From positions 1 through 42,431 of the IMG/VR virus record IMGVR_UViG_3300024260_000024: a stretch of DNA of 42,431 bases, one strand, 5' to 3'. Source of the DNA: a virus. This document shows, in pieces, positions 1 through 8,964 of the stretch; position 1 is the stretch's first letter; the number at the start of each line of letters is the position of its first letter. The translations under genes were made by a program, and so were the position numbers. The notes under the pieces are model-generated. The model saw only the letters and a program-made list of their open reading frames with translations, had not been told where the DNA came from and ran no database searches.

Positions 1-470
1 CATTTCATATGGTGCAACTTCAGGAGCTACGAAAGATGGAGCAAATAGCTTATCTGCTTTGAAACCATTGTGCTTAATATATAAGTTGTTCTCAGGCATA
101 GAAGAGTGAGATATTTTAAGTGGAGCAACATCATTATCTATATCCATAACAATCAAGTCACTAAGCTTGAGAGGAAATCTTAAATCATCAGCATCAGATA
201 CATCAAGTTGGTACTGAAGCTTGTACTTAGACTTACCAATACGAACCTTCTTAGACATAAGGAACTCTTTGTTTAATCGTTCATCAACAGCAAGCCCTAT
301 TAAGCCCTCTGCAATCATATCTTGGACAAAAGGTGCTAAACCACCAAAGTAGTTTGCATCGTCTTCAGGAACCTCTGCTGGTATAAAGAATGGTACAACT
401 CCTCTATCAATCCAATCAACATACATAGAACTCATAGAGTGTGGAGTACAACAAGTAATAGACTCATCTT
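1..470. repeat. Left copy of the terminal overlap
   Basis: Collinear with 41962-42431 with no indels and 14 substitutions (five clustered at 41-49, then 70, 73, 84, 88, 141, 208, 220, 340 and 343). Both copies lie inside the terminase large-subunit gene and encode the same protein stretch apart from three conservative changes. The match shows that the sequence is circular or circularly permuted. Confidence 0.97.
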
Positions 471-1101
471 TACCAGACATCAAAAGGTTTTGAGCTTCCA
501 TACAATATGTATTATTCTTCTCCATCATAACAGTAGACTCAACAGACTGAGCAGTTTCAACATCATCATAGATTACAAGTGAAGCACGGAACCCAGCTAG
601 CTGATTACCAGCACCAACAGCATAAACAGAAGCACTATCTGAAGCACCAGCACCAGCAACATCAAACATCTGTGTAGAAGTTCTTTGCTTATTGTGTTGT
701 GGCATCATTGGTTTAGTTAATGGAAGTAGACCTATAAGCTTCTTTACGAACTGAGTGTAAGACTTTGCTCTATCAGAACCAGCAGACATAACAAGTATCT
801 TTTCATTTGGGTCATTTAATAATCTCCAAGTGATGTAGATTTGAGATGTTAGAGATTTAGATAATCCCCTCATGGCTGCAACTAATCTGTGTGGGTTACT
901 TGTATCAGACATAAACTTAGCCATCTCTAGTTGTGCTCTAGTTGGAGATGGTAGGTTTAGATATGCGAAACAATAAACATAGAAACATAAGAAGCTATCT
1001 TCTAATGAAGCATTAGTATAATACTTGTCATCTTCGTTTACAGCACCCCAAGGAGTTTTGTTTAATCTATCTAAGTAATAATCAAAGTTAAATCTTGTCA
1101 G
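1..1101 (-). CDS. terL: Terminase large subunit, N-terminal part (cut by left edge)
   Basis: ATPase motor that packages DNA into the procapsid through the portal. This is the N-terminal half; the gene runs off the left edge and continues in the copy at the right end (joined length about 574 codons, T7 gp19 is 586). It shows FLCFYVYCFAYLNLPSPTRA near the N-terminus, a Walker-A-like RGLSKS, KILVMSAGSDRAKS, LAGFRASLVIYDDVE (Walker B) and a TCCTPHS coupling-like motif, all collinear with T7 gp19. It overlaps the end of the small-terminase gene. The start is a problem: after an in-frame TAA at 1141-1143 the frame has no ATG, GTG or TTG before ATG at 924-922, which would delete the conserved N-terminus. 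I used CTG at 1101-1099, which follows AGGAGA; ATA at 1116-1114 is an alternative. Identity is certain, start is not. Confidence 0.95.
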   Translation of the reverse strand, partial: MTRFNFDYYLDRLNKTPWGAVNEDDKYYTNASLEDSFLCFYVYCFAYLNLPSPTRAQLEMAKFMSDTSNPHRLVAAMRGLSKSLTSQIYITWRLLNDPNEKILVMSAGSDRAKSYTQFVKKLIGLLPLTKPMMPQHNKQRTSTQMFDVAGAGASDSASVYAVGAGNQLAGFRASLVIYDDVETAQSVESTVMMEKNNTYCMEAQNLLMSGKDESITCCTPHSMSSMYVDWIDRGVVPFFIPAEVPEDDANYFGGLAPFVQDMIAEGLIGLAVDERLNKEFLMSKKVRIGKSKYKLQYQLDVSDADDLRFPLKLSDLIVMDIDNDVAPLKISHSSMPENNLYIKHNGFKADKLFAPSFVAPEVAPYEM

Positions 1102-1315
1102 CTTTTCTCCTTCTATCTTGTGCTTCTTTAAGTCTTCTCTTTATATCATCCTCTTCTGTACTAACAGCCTTCTCTGATATAACATTGTTTTTAGCTAGGT
1201 AGGATACAACTGTGTTTAAGGCTGGTAGCTCTTCAGTAGTATCATCTTGAAGACATTCTATCATCTTCTTTCTTATAAGTGCATCTAGTTTATCGAGGTC
1301 TTCTTGTTTAGTCAT
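1088..1315 (-). CDS. terS: Terminase small subunit-like protein
   Basis: 75 aa, directly upstream of the large terminase and overlapping its start, as gene 18 overlaps gene 19 in T7 (gp18 is 89 aa). The N-terminal half is helical (MTKQEDLDKLDALIRKKMIE), the middle resembles the helical DNA-recognition part of podophage small terminases (LNTVVSYLAKNNVIS), and the C-terminus is strongly basic (RRLKEAQDRRRKADKI). The start ATG overlaps the upstream stop in an ATGA junction. In this family the protein recognises phage DNA and stimulates the motor. The assignment rests mainly on position, size and charge; direct sequence similarity is too weak to call by eye. Confidence 0.7.
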   Translation of the reverse strand: MTKQEDLDKLDALIRKKMIECLQDDTTEELPALNTVVSYLAKNNVISEKAVSTEEDDIKRRLKEAQDRRRKADKI

Positions 1316-4300
1316 AGTTGGAATCCTATTGTAGCTGCTATAGCTTCATTATTTTTAACAACAGCTGGAGATACCATACTCTTAACTGCACCGAGTCCGA
1401 GTAGCTGAGGAGCACTCATAATTGCATACTGCCAGATAACTTCATCTTCAACTTCTTTTCCCTGTACTGCAAATCGTGCTTGTAGTCCAAGATAACTACC
1501 ACCAATACCAGCTGCTAATTGAGCCATAGCAGGCTTGTCCATATGTTTTAATCCAGACAGACCATGAGTATTGAACTGATGCATAGAGTAACCACCAAGT
1601 GTACTAATCATTCTACCAAGAGATGATGTTCTAGAAAACAGAGGTGTTTCTCCCGCAGTTGTATCAGGCGAGTATTGTTGGTTCATATTAAACAGTATAT
1701 CAGAAAACTTATCCTTCTGCTTCTGTGACCACATTTCCATGTTCATCTTTTTAAGCTCACCACTAGAAGTAAACTCAAACATATCTTTACTAAACATCTT
1801 TAGTGCTTCATCATCAATACCAAAACTTATAAGCCTTGTACTGTTAGTCAGTGTGTTCTTAGAGCCATGAAGCATCTTAGCAAACTGAGTAGCATTAGTA
1901 ACTCTATTGGCTACTTGAAGGATGTCAGTCATTCCTCCTAGACCACTCATGTATATAATAGCATCTCTGAATTTCATACTACCAGTTCTAAACCTACTAG
2001 ATATTTCTGAGTCAGTCAAGTCTAATAGGTCATCTGAGTATCCATGAAAACTCATGTCTAACCTCTTGATGTTGGTTCCAAGTGCATTGATGTTCGCCAG
2101 TTGGTTCAATAGCTCACTATCTTTACCAAACTTCTGAGCTATTGATGAGTACAGTCCTCTTATACCGTTACTAAATCCAGAGTTGAAACTTGTCTGTAGT
2201 ATCTCAACTGGAGTTGATAATAGAACATGAGTTAGTTTTCCACCAAGTGTTATATCTTTTAGCATATTAGATGCATTATGTAAGAACACATCATCTGGTG
2301 TAAGAGGCTTACCCTGAGCAATACTAGCAATATCCTCAGCCTTCTTTCTAAGAGCTCGGTCAGTTATTGCAGCTACTGCAGCATTCATCTTAACAACAGA
2401 AGTGTAACCCTTATAGGATAGAGATGCAGAACTGTATAGTTGATTACCAGTCTTGTCTATAATTGACTTGATGTTTCTATCCATAAACATATCAACTGTA
2501 AGTGAAGTGTCAGAACCATCTAGGTCTACAGATATACTTTCCATCTCTTCTTTAAAGTCCTTTATATCAAAATCAATCCTATACTTAGCTCTAGCATTCT
2601 TATCAGTATTTCCAGTGATAGCATCAAGTATCTCATCTCTTTCTAGGTCATCAGCAAACATACCTTTCTTATCAAGCATATTAACTACATCAGCCTTGTT
2701 GGCATCACTAGCAGAAGCATAACCAGCAGACCAAGAGTCCATGTATATATCAGCTTCTTTGGTTGCCTTACTTATGTCACCACTCTTCTTGCTAAGTACA
2801 TTGATAAGACCTTGACGAACTTTAAGAACATCATCCTTGCTAAGTTTTTTTATCATAGCACTAAGCTTTTCATGCTTCCATAAACGAGGGATGTAATTAT
2901 CATCAAAATTAATCTTCTCGAAACCAAATGTCTCATATTCTTTGTTCTTGTCTAGCATATCTTTAAAGTGTGCTCTTACATTATCAGCCATCTCTTTAAC
3001 AGCAGGACTCATACTTTCCTCAAGACCATCTATATGGTTGGCTACCTTCTGTCTAAACACATCACCATTGTCACCACTAAAGAATCCAGTTTTAGCACCG
3101 CTGTCTGGTTCAGCCTTCCACTTCTTAATTAGGGCATCTTCTTCTACGTTGTATTTACTGATAGCACTATTAAACCAATCTATCTTCCGTTCCATAGCAC
3201 CCATACCGTAGTCCTTAGAGAACAGTATTTTCTTAGCAAAGTCAGCAGCAGCACCACCTTCTTTTATAAATGGTGCAACAGTAGATAATAGTCCAGTGTA
3301 TGCTGTATCAGCTATTGCAGCTGTAGCTTTATTGACTCTACTCATATTGTTATTGGTTTCAAACTCTTGAGTTCTAACTCCCTTTTCCAACTTGCCATAT
3401 AGCTTCTTCATCATGCTTCTAACATTGGCATTCTTTATCTTATTGTAGTCCATATGTCTAGCACCCTTGAATGCAACAAAACCTATAGCACCTATAATCA
3501 TAATAGCACCAAGACCTAAACCATCTTCTTCACCGTTGCTAGCACTAAGACTACTGGTTGAAACTAAAGCTAAACCAGCAAGAGCAAGCTTTCCTTTCTT
3601 GGACATACCTTTGTATATCTTAGTATCTTCAGCTTTTATAGTTCCATTCATAACACCAGCAACTTCATCAGCTTCATCTGGTATAGACTTCTTAATATTG
3701 TCTAGTTCGTTCTGTAAGTCTAGTCTATCACCCATAGTGAAATCATCACTGTCAATATAGTCTTTCAGTTCAGTGGTTGTCTCTTCTAAATCATCAGCAA
3801 TCTTAGCAATACTAACTTCTGCATCTAGTTCTTTTTTGCTTTTAAGTCTGTTGTCTATATTGAACTTCTCATCATTGGCTTTCTTTAAACTATTAAGTTC
3901 GTCTATCTTAGCATTAGCCTTATTAAGACTCTTCTCTGCCTTAACCAGAGCTGCCCTAGCAGCATTTAACTCAGCTTTAGTTGCAGTTGGGTTAGCTTCA
4001 AGCTTAGATAGCTTCTCAATAGCCTTAGATAGCTTTGCTGTTGAGTTCTTAACATAAGTGTCAGCCTTGCCTAGTTTGTCTGTAAATTCTGCATCATGTC
4101 CTGCTTTTGTCTTTAAGTTATCAGCATATAGTTTACTGTCAGCTTCTTGTTTAAAAAATACATTATCAGTGTGTAGACCAGTCTTTGGTTTCTTACCAAT
4201 GTTGTTAGCTTTATCTGTGGCAATATCATTAGCAGTTATAACATCTTGAGCTGTTGGATTCTGCTTACCAAACATTCTAAGACCTTTGGTTACTCCAGCT

Positions 4301-4941
4301 CCTACGAATGCTCCTAGAGTTGTATCAATAAATGCATCTTCTAATGTATACTTCTCATCCAGTGTTAATCTACTGGCTGCCACAAAAGCTGCACCACCAC
4401 CTTCCATCGCTGCAATACGAGCGATAGAAGCAGAGGCTTTATACATAGCACCTACTCCAACTCCAACCAACATCTCTGGTGAACTAACTATTCCTAGTCC
4501 CATAGCTGTAATCCTACCAGCCTCACCAATAGTTTTATTGACTCTATCGCTTGTCTCCGCATCACTTTTTGCCCATGCAAGTCGCAAGTCTAGTTCTGCT
4601 TGAGTCTTAGAACCTCTGATAGCTTTAAAGTCTTCAGTACCCAACCCGTTAGTGACAAGAATACTATCTGCTAGTTCATCGTCCATTTCAATAGGCTTAC
4701 CGCCTTCATTAGAGTCTTCTACTATAGAATCCCTTAGTGCATTATCAGCAACTCCTATAGCCCAGTTATGTTGTGCTGCATCATCAATGATGGCAGTATA
4801 CTTTTCTCCAAACTCTGAAGCATCTCTATCTCGTTGGTTCTTATTTACAATATCAATAGATTTACTGTTGTCAAGTATACTGTTTTTAACATGAGGTTCT
4901 GGTGTAGAAAATGCTAGTTGGTTTAATGAGTAATCAGCCAT
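1312..4941 (-). CDS. Large internal virion protein (T7 gp16-like)
   Basis: 1209 aa, last of the three internal core genes and next to the terminases, as gp16 in T7 (1318 aa). In T7 the core proteins are ejected first and form a channel across the host envelope. Visible parts: an N-terminal helical region; a small-residue-rich hydrophobic stretch near residues 145-220; a Lys/Ala/Glu coiled coil around 275-410; a hydrophobic segment at about 447-490 (ALAGLALVSTSSL, then GLGAIMIIGAIGFVAFKG); and a long C-terminal region with further hydrophobic patches. I see no lytic-transglycosylase (SLT) catalytic motif, which T7 gp16 carries at its N-terminus. It is preceded by AAGGATTAA three bases after the gp15-like stop, so the two are translated as a unit. 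Confidence 0.82.
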   Translation of the reverse strand: MADYSLNQLAFSTPEPHVKNSILDNSKSIDIVNKNQRDRDASEFGEKYTAIIDDAAQHNWAIGVADNALRDSIVEDSNEGGKPIEMDDELADSILVTNGLGTEDFKAIRGSKTQAELDLRLAWAKSDAETSDRVNKTIGEAGRITAMGLGIVSSPEMLVGVGVGAMYKASASIARIAAMEGGGAAFVAASRLTLDEKYTLEDAFIDTTLGAFVGAGVTKGLRMFGKQNPTAQDVITANDIATDKANNIGKKPKTGLHTDNVFFKQEADSKLYADNLKTKAGHDAEFTDKLGKADTYVKNSTAKLSKAIEKLSKLEANPTATKAELNAARAALVKAEKSLNKANAKIDELNSLKKANDEKFNIDNRLKSKKELDAEVSIAKIADDLEETTTELKDYIDSDDFTMGDRLDLQNELDNIKKSIPDEADEVAGVMNGTIKAEDTKIYKGMSKKGKLALAGLALVSTSSLSASNGEEDGLGLGAIMIIGAIGFVAFKGARHMDYNKIKNANVRSMMKKLYGKLEKGVRTQEFETNNNMSRVNKATAAIADTAYTGLLSTVAPFIKEGGAAADFAKKILFSKDYGMGAMERKIDWFNSAISKYNVEEDALIKKWKAEPDSGAKTGFFSGDNGDVFRQKVANHIDGLEESMSPAVKEMADNVRAHFKDMLDKNKEYETFGFEKINFDDNYIPRLWKHEKLSAMIKKLSKDDVLKVRQGLINVLSKKSGDISKATKEADIYMDSWSAGYASASDANKADVVNMLDKKGMFADDLERDEILDAITGNTDKNARAKYRIDFDIKDFKEEMESISVDLDGSDTSLTVDMFMDRNIKSIIDKTGNQLYSSASLSYKGYTSVVKMNAAVAAITDRALRKKAEDIASIAQGKPLTPDDVFLHNASNMLKDITLGGKLTHVLLSTPVEILQTSFNSGFSNGIRGLYSSIAQKFGKDSELLNQLANINALGTNIKRLDMSFHGYSDDLLDLTDSEISSRFRTGSMKFRDAIIYMSGLGGMTDILQVANRVTNATQFAKMLHGSKNTLTNSTRLISFGIDDEALKMFSKDMFEFTSSGELKKMNMEMWSQKQKDKFSDILFNMNQQYSPDTTAGETPLFSRTSSLGRMISTLGGYSMHQFNTHGLSGLKHMDKPAMAQLAAGIGGSYLGLQARFAVQGKEVEDEVIWQYAIMSAPQLLGLGAVKSMVSPAVVKNNEAIAATIGFQL

Positions 4942-4944
4942 CTG

Positions 4945-7167
4945 TTAATCCTTCCCTTTGTCATCTATTTCCTTATTGATGTTTCCAAGATATATTCTCT
5001 TACCACCAACATTTGCATATAGTTCATACCATAGTCCACCATTTTCATGTGGTTGAAATTCTAATGAGTCTTCATCTATTTCAGAGTTATCCTCTTGACC
5101 TTTCTTAACTAGAGCACCTACAACATTTCTAAACATTGTTTCATTTGTAAAGTTCTTCGGCATAAGAACTCTATTGGTATCAAACCCTACACCACCAAAA
5201 TCTACTGCTGAAAAACCAGACACATGTTTAGCTATTGCTTCTGGAGTATTAAGACCATGATACATATCTCTTAGTATTGAAGCAGTACCTTCTGGAACAT
5301 CAGTATTAATAAAAGATACTGTACCAGTCCAACCTTCTCCTCCACCTTGACTTCTGTCAACAACTGCATCAGTAAATGCCTTCATTACTTCTGGTGATTG
5401 TTTCTTTAGGTAGCTCTCAGATGTAGTATACTTTAACTTACCTCTAGCAGATATTAATGCCATGTCTTCTGTGAAAGAGCCACCTTCTGCTGTATCGACC
5501 TTGTCAAATATCTGAATTAAACCTTTCATCTCTTTCTGGTAATGCTTATACTCAGCTGGACTTCTAAGTGAAGCAAAGTCAATGTATGCAGCCATCTGTA
5601 ACATATCATTCTTGCTCATGTTGGTTACATTTAAACCAGTAGTTAAAGTGTTGTTGAAGTCAGTCTCTATACTTGGTAACTTCCCGTTCTTAGCAAACTG
5701 TAGCTTCTCTAGTTTTTCTAGGTCGGCTACATATGTAAGTCCAGCATTCTCTCCACCCATATCTATCTCAGAGATAGCCTTAGATGTATCACGAAGCTGT
5801 TTGTTAATAACCTTAACATATGTTCCACCATCTAGTATTGAACCACCATCTTTCATAAAACCATTCTCTACTCTACTTCTGAGTTCTTCTTTGGTTAAAG
5901 TTTGTATCTCATCTCTAGCTATAGTGAAGTCTTCTTTCAATCTAGTGTAGTTCTCCATCTTCCATTTCATGTTGGTTTTCTTAGTTGCAGAGATGTCAAG
6001 ATTATTTATGATAGAGTTACCCAAATCAGTTAATGCTTCATATGTTTTATCACCAGCAACTTGTCCATCTGCATTAGGGTCTTCAATAAACTTCTCAACT
6101 CGTTTTTCCCAATCAGTAACCATAGCATTAGAAGCACCTTTGTTTTGTGTCTTCTCTCTCCACATATCCATAATTGCTGTCTTGTCTGGCTTAGATAATA
6201 GCCCAAACTTATTATCAATAGTCTTCTCAAACTTCTTAGGGTTAAGTTCAGCATAGTGAGATGTACCGTTTTCATCTACCCAAGGAGTATCAAAGTGTAA
6301 CATACTATTAGCTAAAGTCTTAGCTTCTGAAAAATACTTATTTCTAGCTTGTATGCCTTTACTGTCTATGTAGTTATGAGCCTTCTCTCTCATGGCTGAT
6401 ACTTTGTCTTGTAGTGCCTTATCATCACTACTTAGAACCAATCTATACTTCTGGTCTATCATAGCATCTACAGCTTCGCTATTAACAACTCCTGCTGCAT
6501 TGTGATAAGTATCTGGATAATCATTCATCTCAGTAGTTACACTTCCACTAGCCAGTGTTGTATATAATGTCACTACACCTTCTGGGTCTAGTCCTGCATT
6601 CTTATATCGTTGCTTGAATGATTTAAGGTTTGTTTCTCCAAGGTCAAAGTCTATCATCTTCATCTCTGCAGTAACATCTCTAATGGTTTCATCTTTGAAT
6701 AATGCAACCCTCTTAGTATTGTTAACCGTCTGGCTTCTTAATAAGTTGTCATAAGCTGGTGATGCATAGGTATCTTTAAAAGCTTGATTAGCTAACTCAT
6801 TATCACCAAAGTGACCCTTAGTCATGTGCTTTTTATATAATGCTTCTTCATTTCTACTCTTAGCAACCATCATGGAAGATGTCTGTGGCTGGTCTGCATA
6901 ATAAGCAGCTATTTGGTTCATGCCTGACTTATACTCAACTAGGTTATCTGTACCAACTCTTTCACCAGCATATGTAGAAGCTTGTTGCATTTCTTGTACT
7001 ACATTAGCAGAGCCTTTACCTATGTCGTTCCATAGTTTAGCTGAGTTGTCTACACTCTTAGTAGCCTGAATTGAAGAACCTCCAGCAGAACCTACTGCTC
7101 CACTATTGGCATTTTGTACCTGAGTTGTTTGTTTGGTTCCTGCGAGAGAAGCTAGAGTTGTAGCCAT
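4945..7167 (-). CDS. Internal virion protein (T7 gp15-like)
   Basis: 740 aa, almost the length of T7 gp15 (747 aa) and in the same place, between the gp14-like and gp16-like genes. The N-terminus is low complexity (Thr/Gln/Ser/Gly), followed by a mostly helical protein with features of the family (GERVGTDNLVEYKSGMNQIA and a helix-rich middle) and a more globular, beta-containing C-terminal 130 residues. In T7 gp15 forms part of the ejected trans-envelope tube. The upstream gene ends Lys-Gly-stop within AAAGGATAA, which is also the ribosome-binding site here. This gene itself ends Lys-Asp-stop within AAGGATTAA, which serves the next gene. Assigned by length, composition and synteny. Confidence 0.82.
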   Translation of the reverse strand: MATTLASLAGTKQTTQVQNANSGAVGSAGGSSIQATKSVDNSAKLWNDIGKGSANVVQEMQQASTYAGERVGTDNLVEYKSGMNQIAAYYADQPQTSSMMVAKSRNEEALYKKHMTKGHFGDNELANQAFKDTYASPAYDNLLRSQTVNNTKRVALFKDETIRDVTAEMKMIDFDLGETNLKSFKQRYKNAGLDPEGVVTLYTTLASGSVTTEMNDYPDTYHNAAGVVNSEAVDAMIDQKYRLVLSSDDKALQDKVSAMREKAHNYIDSKGIQARNKYFSEAKTLANSMLHFDTPWVDENGTSHYAELNPKKFEKTIDNKFGLLSKPDKTAIMDMWREKTQNKGASNAMVTDWEKRVEKFIEDPNADGQVAGDKTYEALTDLGNSIINNLDISATKKTNMKWKMENYTRLKEDFTIARDEIQTLTKEELRSRVENGFMKDGGSILDGGTYVKVINKQLRDTSKAISEIDMGGENAGLTYVADLEKLEKLQFAKNGKLPSIETDFNNTLTTGLNVTNMSKNDMLQMAAYIDFASLRSPAEYKHYQKEMKGLIQIFDKVDTAEGGSFTEDMALISARGKLKYTTSESYLKKQSPEVMKAFTDAVVDRSQGGGEGWTGTVSFINTDVPEGTASILRDMYHGLNTPEAIAKHVSGFSAVDFGGVGFDTNRVLMPKNFTNETMFRNVVGALVKKGQEDNSEIDEDSLEFQPHENGGLWYELYANVGGKRIYLGNINKEIDDKGKD

Positions 7168-7170
7168 TAG

Positions 7171-7854
7171 TTATCCTTTAGTTGGTGCAATACCGAAAGC
7201 TTTACTTCTTTCAGACATTGGAATCATGCTTAATGTTTGGTTCATTACATTTAATCCACCAGCCATACCAGCTGCAATAGAGTTAGTTCCTACAGCTGTT
7301 CCACCTAGTAGTATTGAATCAATCTTGTTCTGTATCTGTACTTGAGCTGTATCCATACTCATAAACACATTTCGTTTAGTTGCATTACTAGCAGATATGA
7401 TATTAGCTCTATCCATGTTCTCAGTAATAAAAGCTTCCTTAATAGCCATAGCTGTAGTTCCACCAGATGTACCAGTTTCCGCAGCTGCTGTTCTAAGTAG
7501 TGCTTCTTCTTTCATGGCTATTAAACCTCTCTCAGATAGCTTATCACCTAGTACATGGTTTATGTTGTTAATCTGCTCAGCATTCTTCACCTGTTGAAGT
7601 TCAAAACTTGTCATAGCATTACCAGCATTCTGCATAGCTGATTCAAAGTTAAAGTCTAGTTGTGCTTTAAATGCATCTGTTTCAGCAAACCCTTGAGCAA
7701 CAGCACTAGCAGTTTGTATTGCAGCAGCATAACCAGCATATGATGAACTACCACCTTGCTTGCTAATTGAACCTGCTTTAACTCCTCTAGATGTACCAGC
7801 AGCATCTAAATTATAAGGGTTACCTACTGTTCCGTAATCGTCACCTAGTCCCAT
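7171..7854 (-). CDS. Internal virion protein (T7 gp14-like)
   Basis: 227 aa (T7 gp14 is 196 aa), first of the gp14-15-16 core cluster. The central helical region (SFELQQVKNAEQINNINHVL, then an ERGLIAMKEEALLRTAAAETG stretch) and the Gly/Ala-rich C-terminus with hydrophobic segment AAGMAGGLNVMNQ are typical of this class. In T7 gp14 inserts in the outer membrane and begins the ejection conduit. Translation starts just after AAAGGATATTTT. An extended -10 box lies 19 bases upstream of the start, so the core operon may have its own promoter. The stop is within AAAGGATAA, the ribosome-binding site of the gp15-like gene. Confidence 0.85.
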   Translation of the reverse strand: MGLGDDYGTVGNPYNLDAAGTSRGVKAGSISKQGGSSSYAGYAAAIQTASAVAQGFAETDAFKAQLDFNFESAMQNAGNAMTSFELQQVKNAEQINNINHVLGDKLSERGLIAMKEEALLRTAAAETGTSGGTTAMAIKEAFITENMDRANIISASNATKRNVFMSMDTAQVQIQNKIDSILLGGTAVGTNSIAAGMAGGLNVMNQTLSMIPMSERSKAFGIAPTKG

Positions 7855-7872
7855 AAAATATCCTTTAATGTA

Positions 7873-7881
7873 ATTTTATCA
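7873..7881 (-). promoter_or_regulatory. Extended -10 promoter for the internal core operon
   Basis: On the minus strand this reads TGATAAAAT, an extended -10 (TGn then TAAAAT), within TTATGATAAAAT. Predicted start of transcription is near 7866, giving a leader of about 12 nt that contains AAAGGAT before the ATG at 7854. No convincing -35 is present. Similar boxes occur before three other minus-strand gene groups. Confidence 0.55.
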
Positions 7882-7883
7882 TA

Positions 7884-7903
7884 ATACCCACCGAAGTGGA
7901 TAC
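7884..7903 (-). terminator. UUCG-tetraloop hairpin after the C1q-like fibre gene
   Basis: On the minus-strand RNA: GUAUCCAC, loop UUCG, GUGGGUAU; about 8 pairs including G-U pairs. It starts at the last base of the upstream stop codon and lies just before the promoter at 7873-7881. There is no U tract after it, so it may be an RNA-processing or stabilising structure and not a simple intrinsic terminator. Fourteen bases (7885-7898) are identical to the hairpin at 21914-21927. Confidence 0.6.
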
Positions 7904-8544
7904 TATTGAATATTACTATGTTCCTTTATTTTATAAATCTGTATAGCAGCAGATGGAGCAGAAGCCCAGCTGGCTACTGCTGGAGTTGCAGAAAACAAAC
8001 CACCTGAATTATTTCCAGTGCTATCTCTCATTACTTCAATAGTTAATACATCATTAGCTGATGCTGTAAATTGTATTGAGCTAGACCATGGTACAAGCGT
8101 ATCAGCACTATCTACTTTAGAAGCTAGAGAATTACCTATCTGTGTTCCATTAATTAAATATCTATTTAATAGAAAAGATGTTCCAGTAGAACCACTTCTT
8201 CCATACTGAAAGAATGGAGATATTATATACTCTCCAGCTGTTTTAAATGTAATTGCTCCAAGAGCAGACAAGTCAACATCATCAGTAGTCTGGAATGCTC
8301 CAAACTCAACCTGAATAGGAGAGTCAACAACTGTTGGCTGTTGTGAAGCAGCTAAACTCGTTGCAGTAATTAGTTCTGTATGACTTGCGTTTAATTCAGC
8401 TATTGCATCTGTATTTGCATCTACTTGAGTTATCGCTAAGTCAATATTAGTGAATGCAGTATCTAAACTATCTGATACATTCTGTCCAGTTGAAACTAGG
8501 TTTACTATCTGTGACCATAGTGTTCGTGCTAGTGGTGTTGCCAT
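7903..8544 (-). CDS. Virion fibre-like protein with C1q/TNF-like C-terminal domain
   Basis: 213 aa. Residues 1-65 are an alpha-helical, probably trimeric stalk (NIDLAITQVDANTDAIAELN). From about 70 on the sequence alternates beta strands typical of C1q/TNF-type jelly rolls in phage fibres: AITFKTAGEYIISPFFQYGR, then TGTSFLLNRYLINGTQIGNS, SSIQFTASANDVLTIEVMRD and a final AAIQIYKIKE. Such domains form trimers at virion surfaces and often bind receptors or carbohydrates; the role here is inferred. It sits between the endolysin and the gp14-like gene. Start ATG follows AAAGGATAAAGA, which overlaps the end of the endolysin gene. Confidence 0.65.
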   Translation of the reverse strand: MATPLARTLWSQIVNLVSTGQNVSDSLDTAFTNIDLAITQVDANTDAIAELNASHTELITATSLAASQQPTVVDSPIQVEFGAFQTTDDVDLSALGAITFKTAGEYIISPFFQYGRSGSTGTSFLLNRYLINGTQIGNSLASKVDSADTLVPWSSSIQFTASANDVLTIEVMRDSTGNNSGGLFSATPAVASWASAPSAAIQIYKIKEHSNIQ

Positions 8545-8547
8545 TCT

Positions 8548-8964
8548 TTATCCTTTAAATTGTTGTATTCTATTATTCTTTCTATCTCTTACATCTAAAT
8601 GCAACCAAGATACACCTATCTCTATGCCACCTATATATGGAAACTCATCCTGATGATACAGGATATAATTTCTAATCTCCTCTGTAGTATACTCAGAGAA
8701 GATACAGTCTACAGCTTTACCTATTGAGTGTTGTGAACCTTCTGAATAGTATTTAGAGTCTTTAGTTCTAAGACCACTCCATCCCCTTTCTCCACCCCAT
8801 TGGTAATTATTTATGACCATTGTACCATTTGGAAACTTTTCTTTTAATAAGTCTATAGATTCAATCAACTTGTCATCCATCATATCCCATAGTGAATCTT
8901 CATGCACTATCTGATATAAATGTACTGGAACTAATTCAAATATTTTGAATGTTTTTGATTTCAT
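8548..8964 (-). CDS. Endolysin, peptidase M15-like (D,D/L,D-carboxypeptidase fold)
   Basis: 138 aa, single catalytic domain. The M15A-type zinc site is visible: H79 and D86 in SQHSIGKAVD, and H122 in WLHLD, with the upstream SGLRT (R66) equivalent to the conserved SGxR motif. Such enzymes cleave peptide cross-links of peptidoglycan and release phage progeny. It has no signal peptide, so it needs the holin to reach the wall. It overlaps the stop of the preceding XhlA-like gene by 4 bases. Its last codons (Lys-Gly-stop, AAAGGATAA) are the ribosome-binding site for the fibre gene. M15 enzymes as lysins are common in phages; a virion-associated role cannot be excluded. Confidence 0.85.
   Translation of the reverse strand: MKSKTFKIFELVPVHLYQIVHEDSLWDMMDDKLIESIDLLKEKFPNGTMVINNYQWGGERGWSGLRTKDSKYYSEGSQHSIGKAVDCIFSEYTTEEIRNYILYHQDEFPYIGGIEIGVSWLHLDVRDRKNNRIQQFKG

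Noticed and set aside
1-470. True direct terminal repeat of the virion DNA
   Set aside because: The two copies differ at 14 sites and lie in the middle of a coding gene; real terminal repeats are identical. Population variation at a circular join is simpler.
2453-4894. Several plus-strand ORFs of 60-105 codons opposite the gp16-like gene
   Set aside because: They are Ser/Leu-rich antisense readings of a well-supported 1209-codon gene, have no ribosome-binding sites and resemble no protein family.
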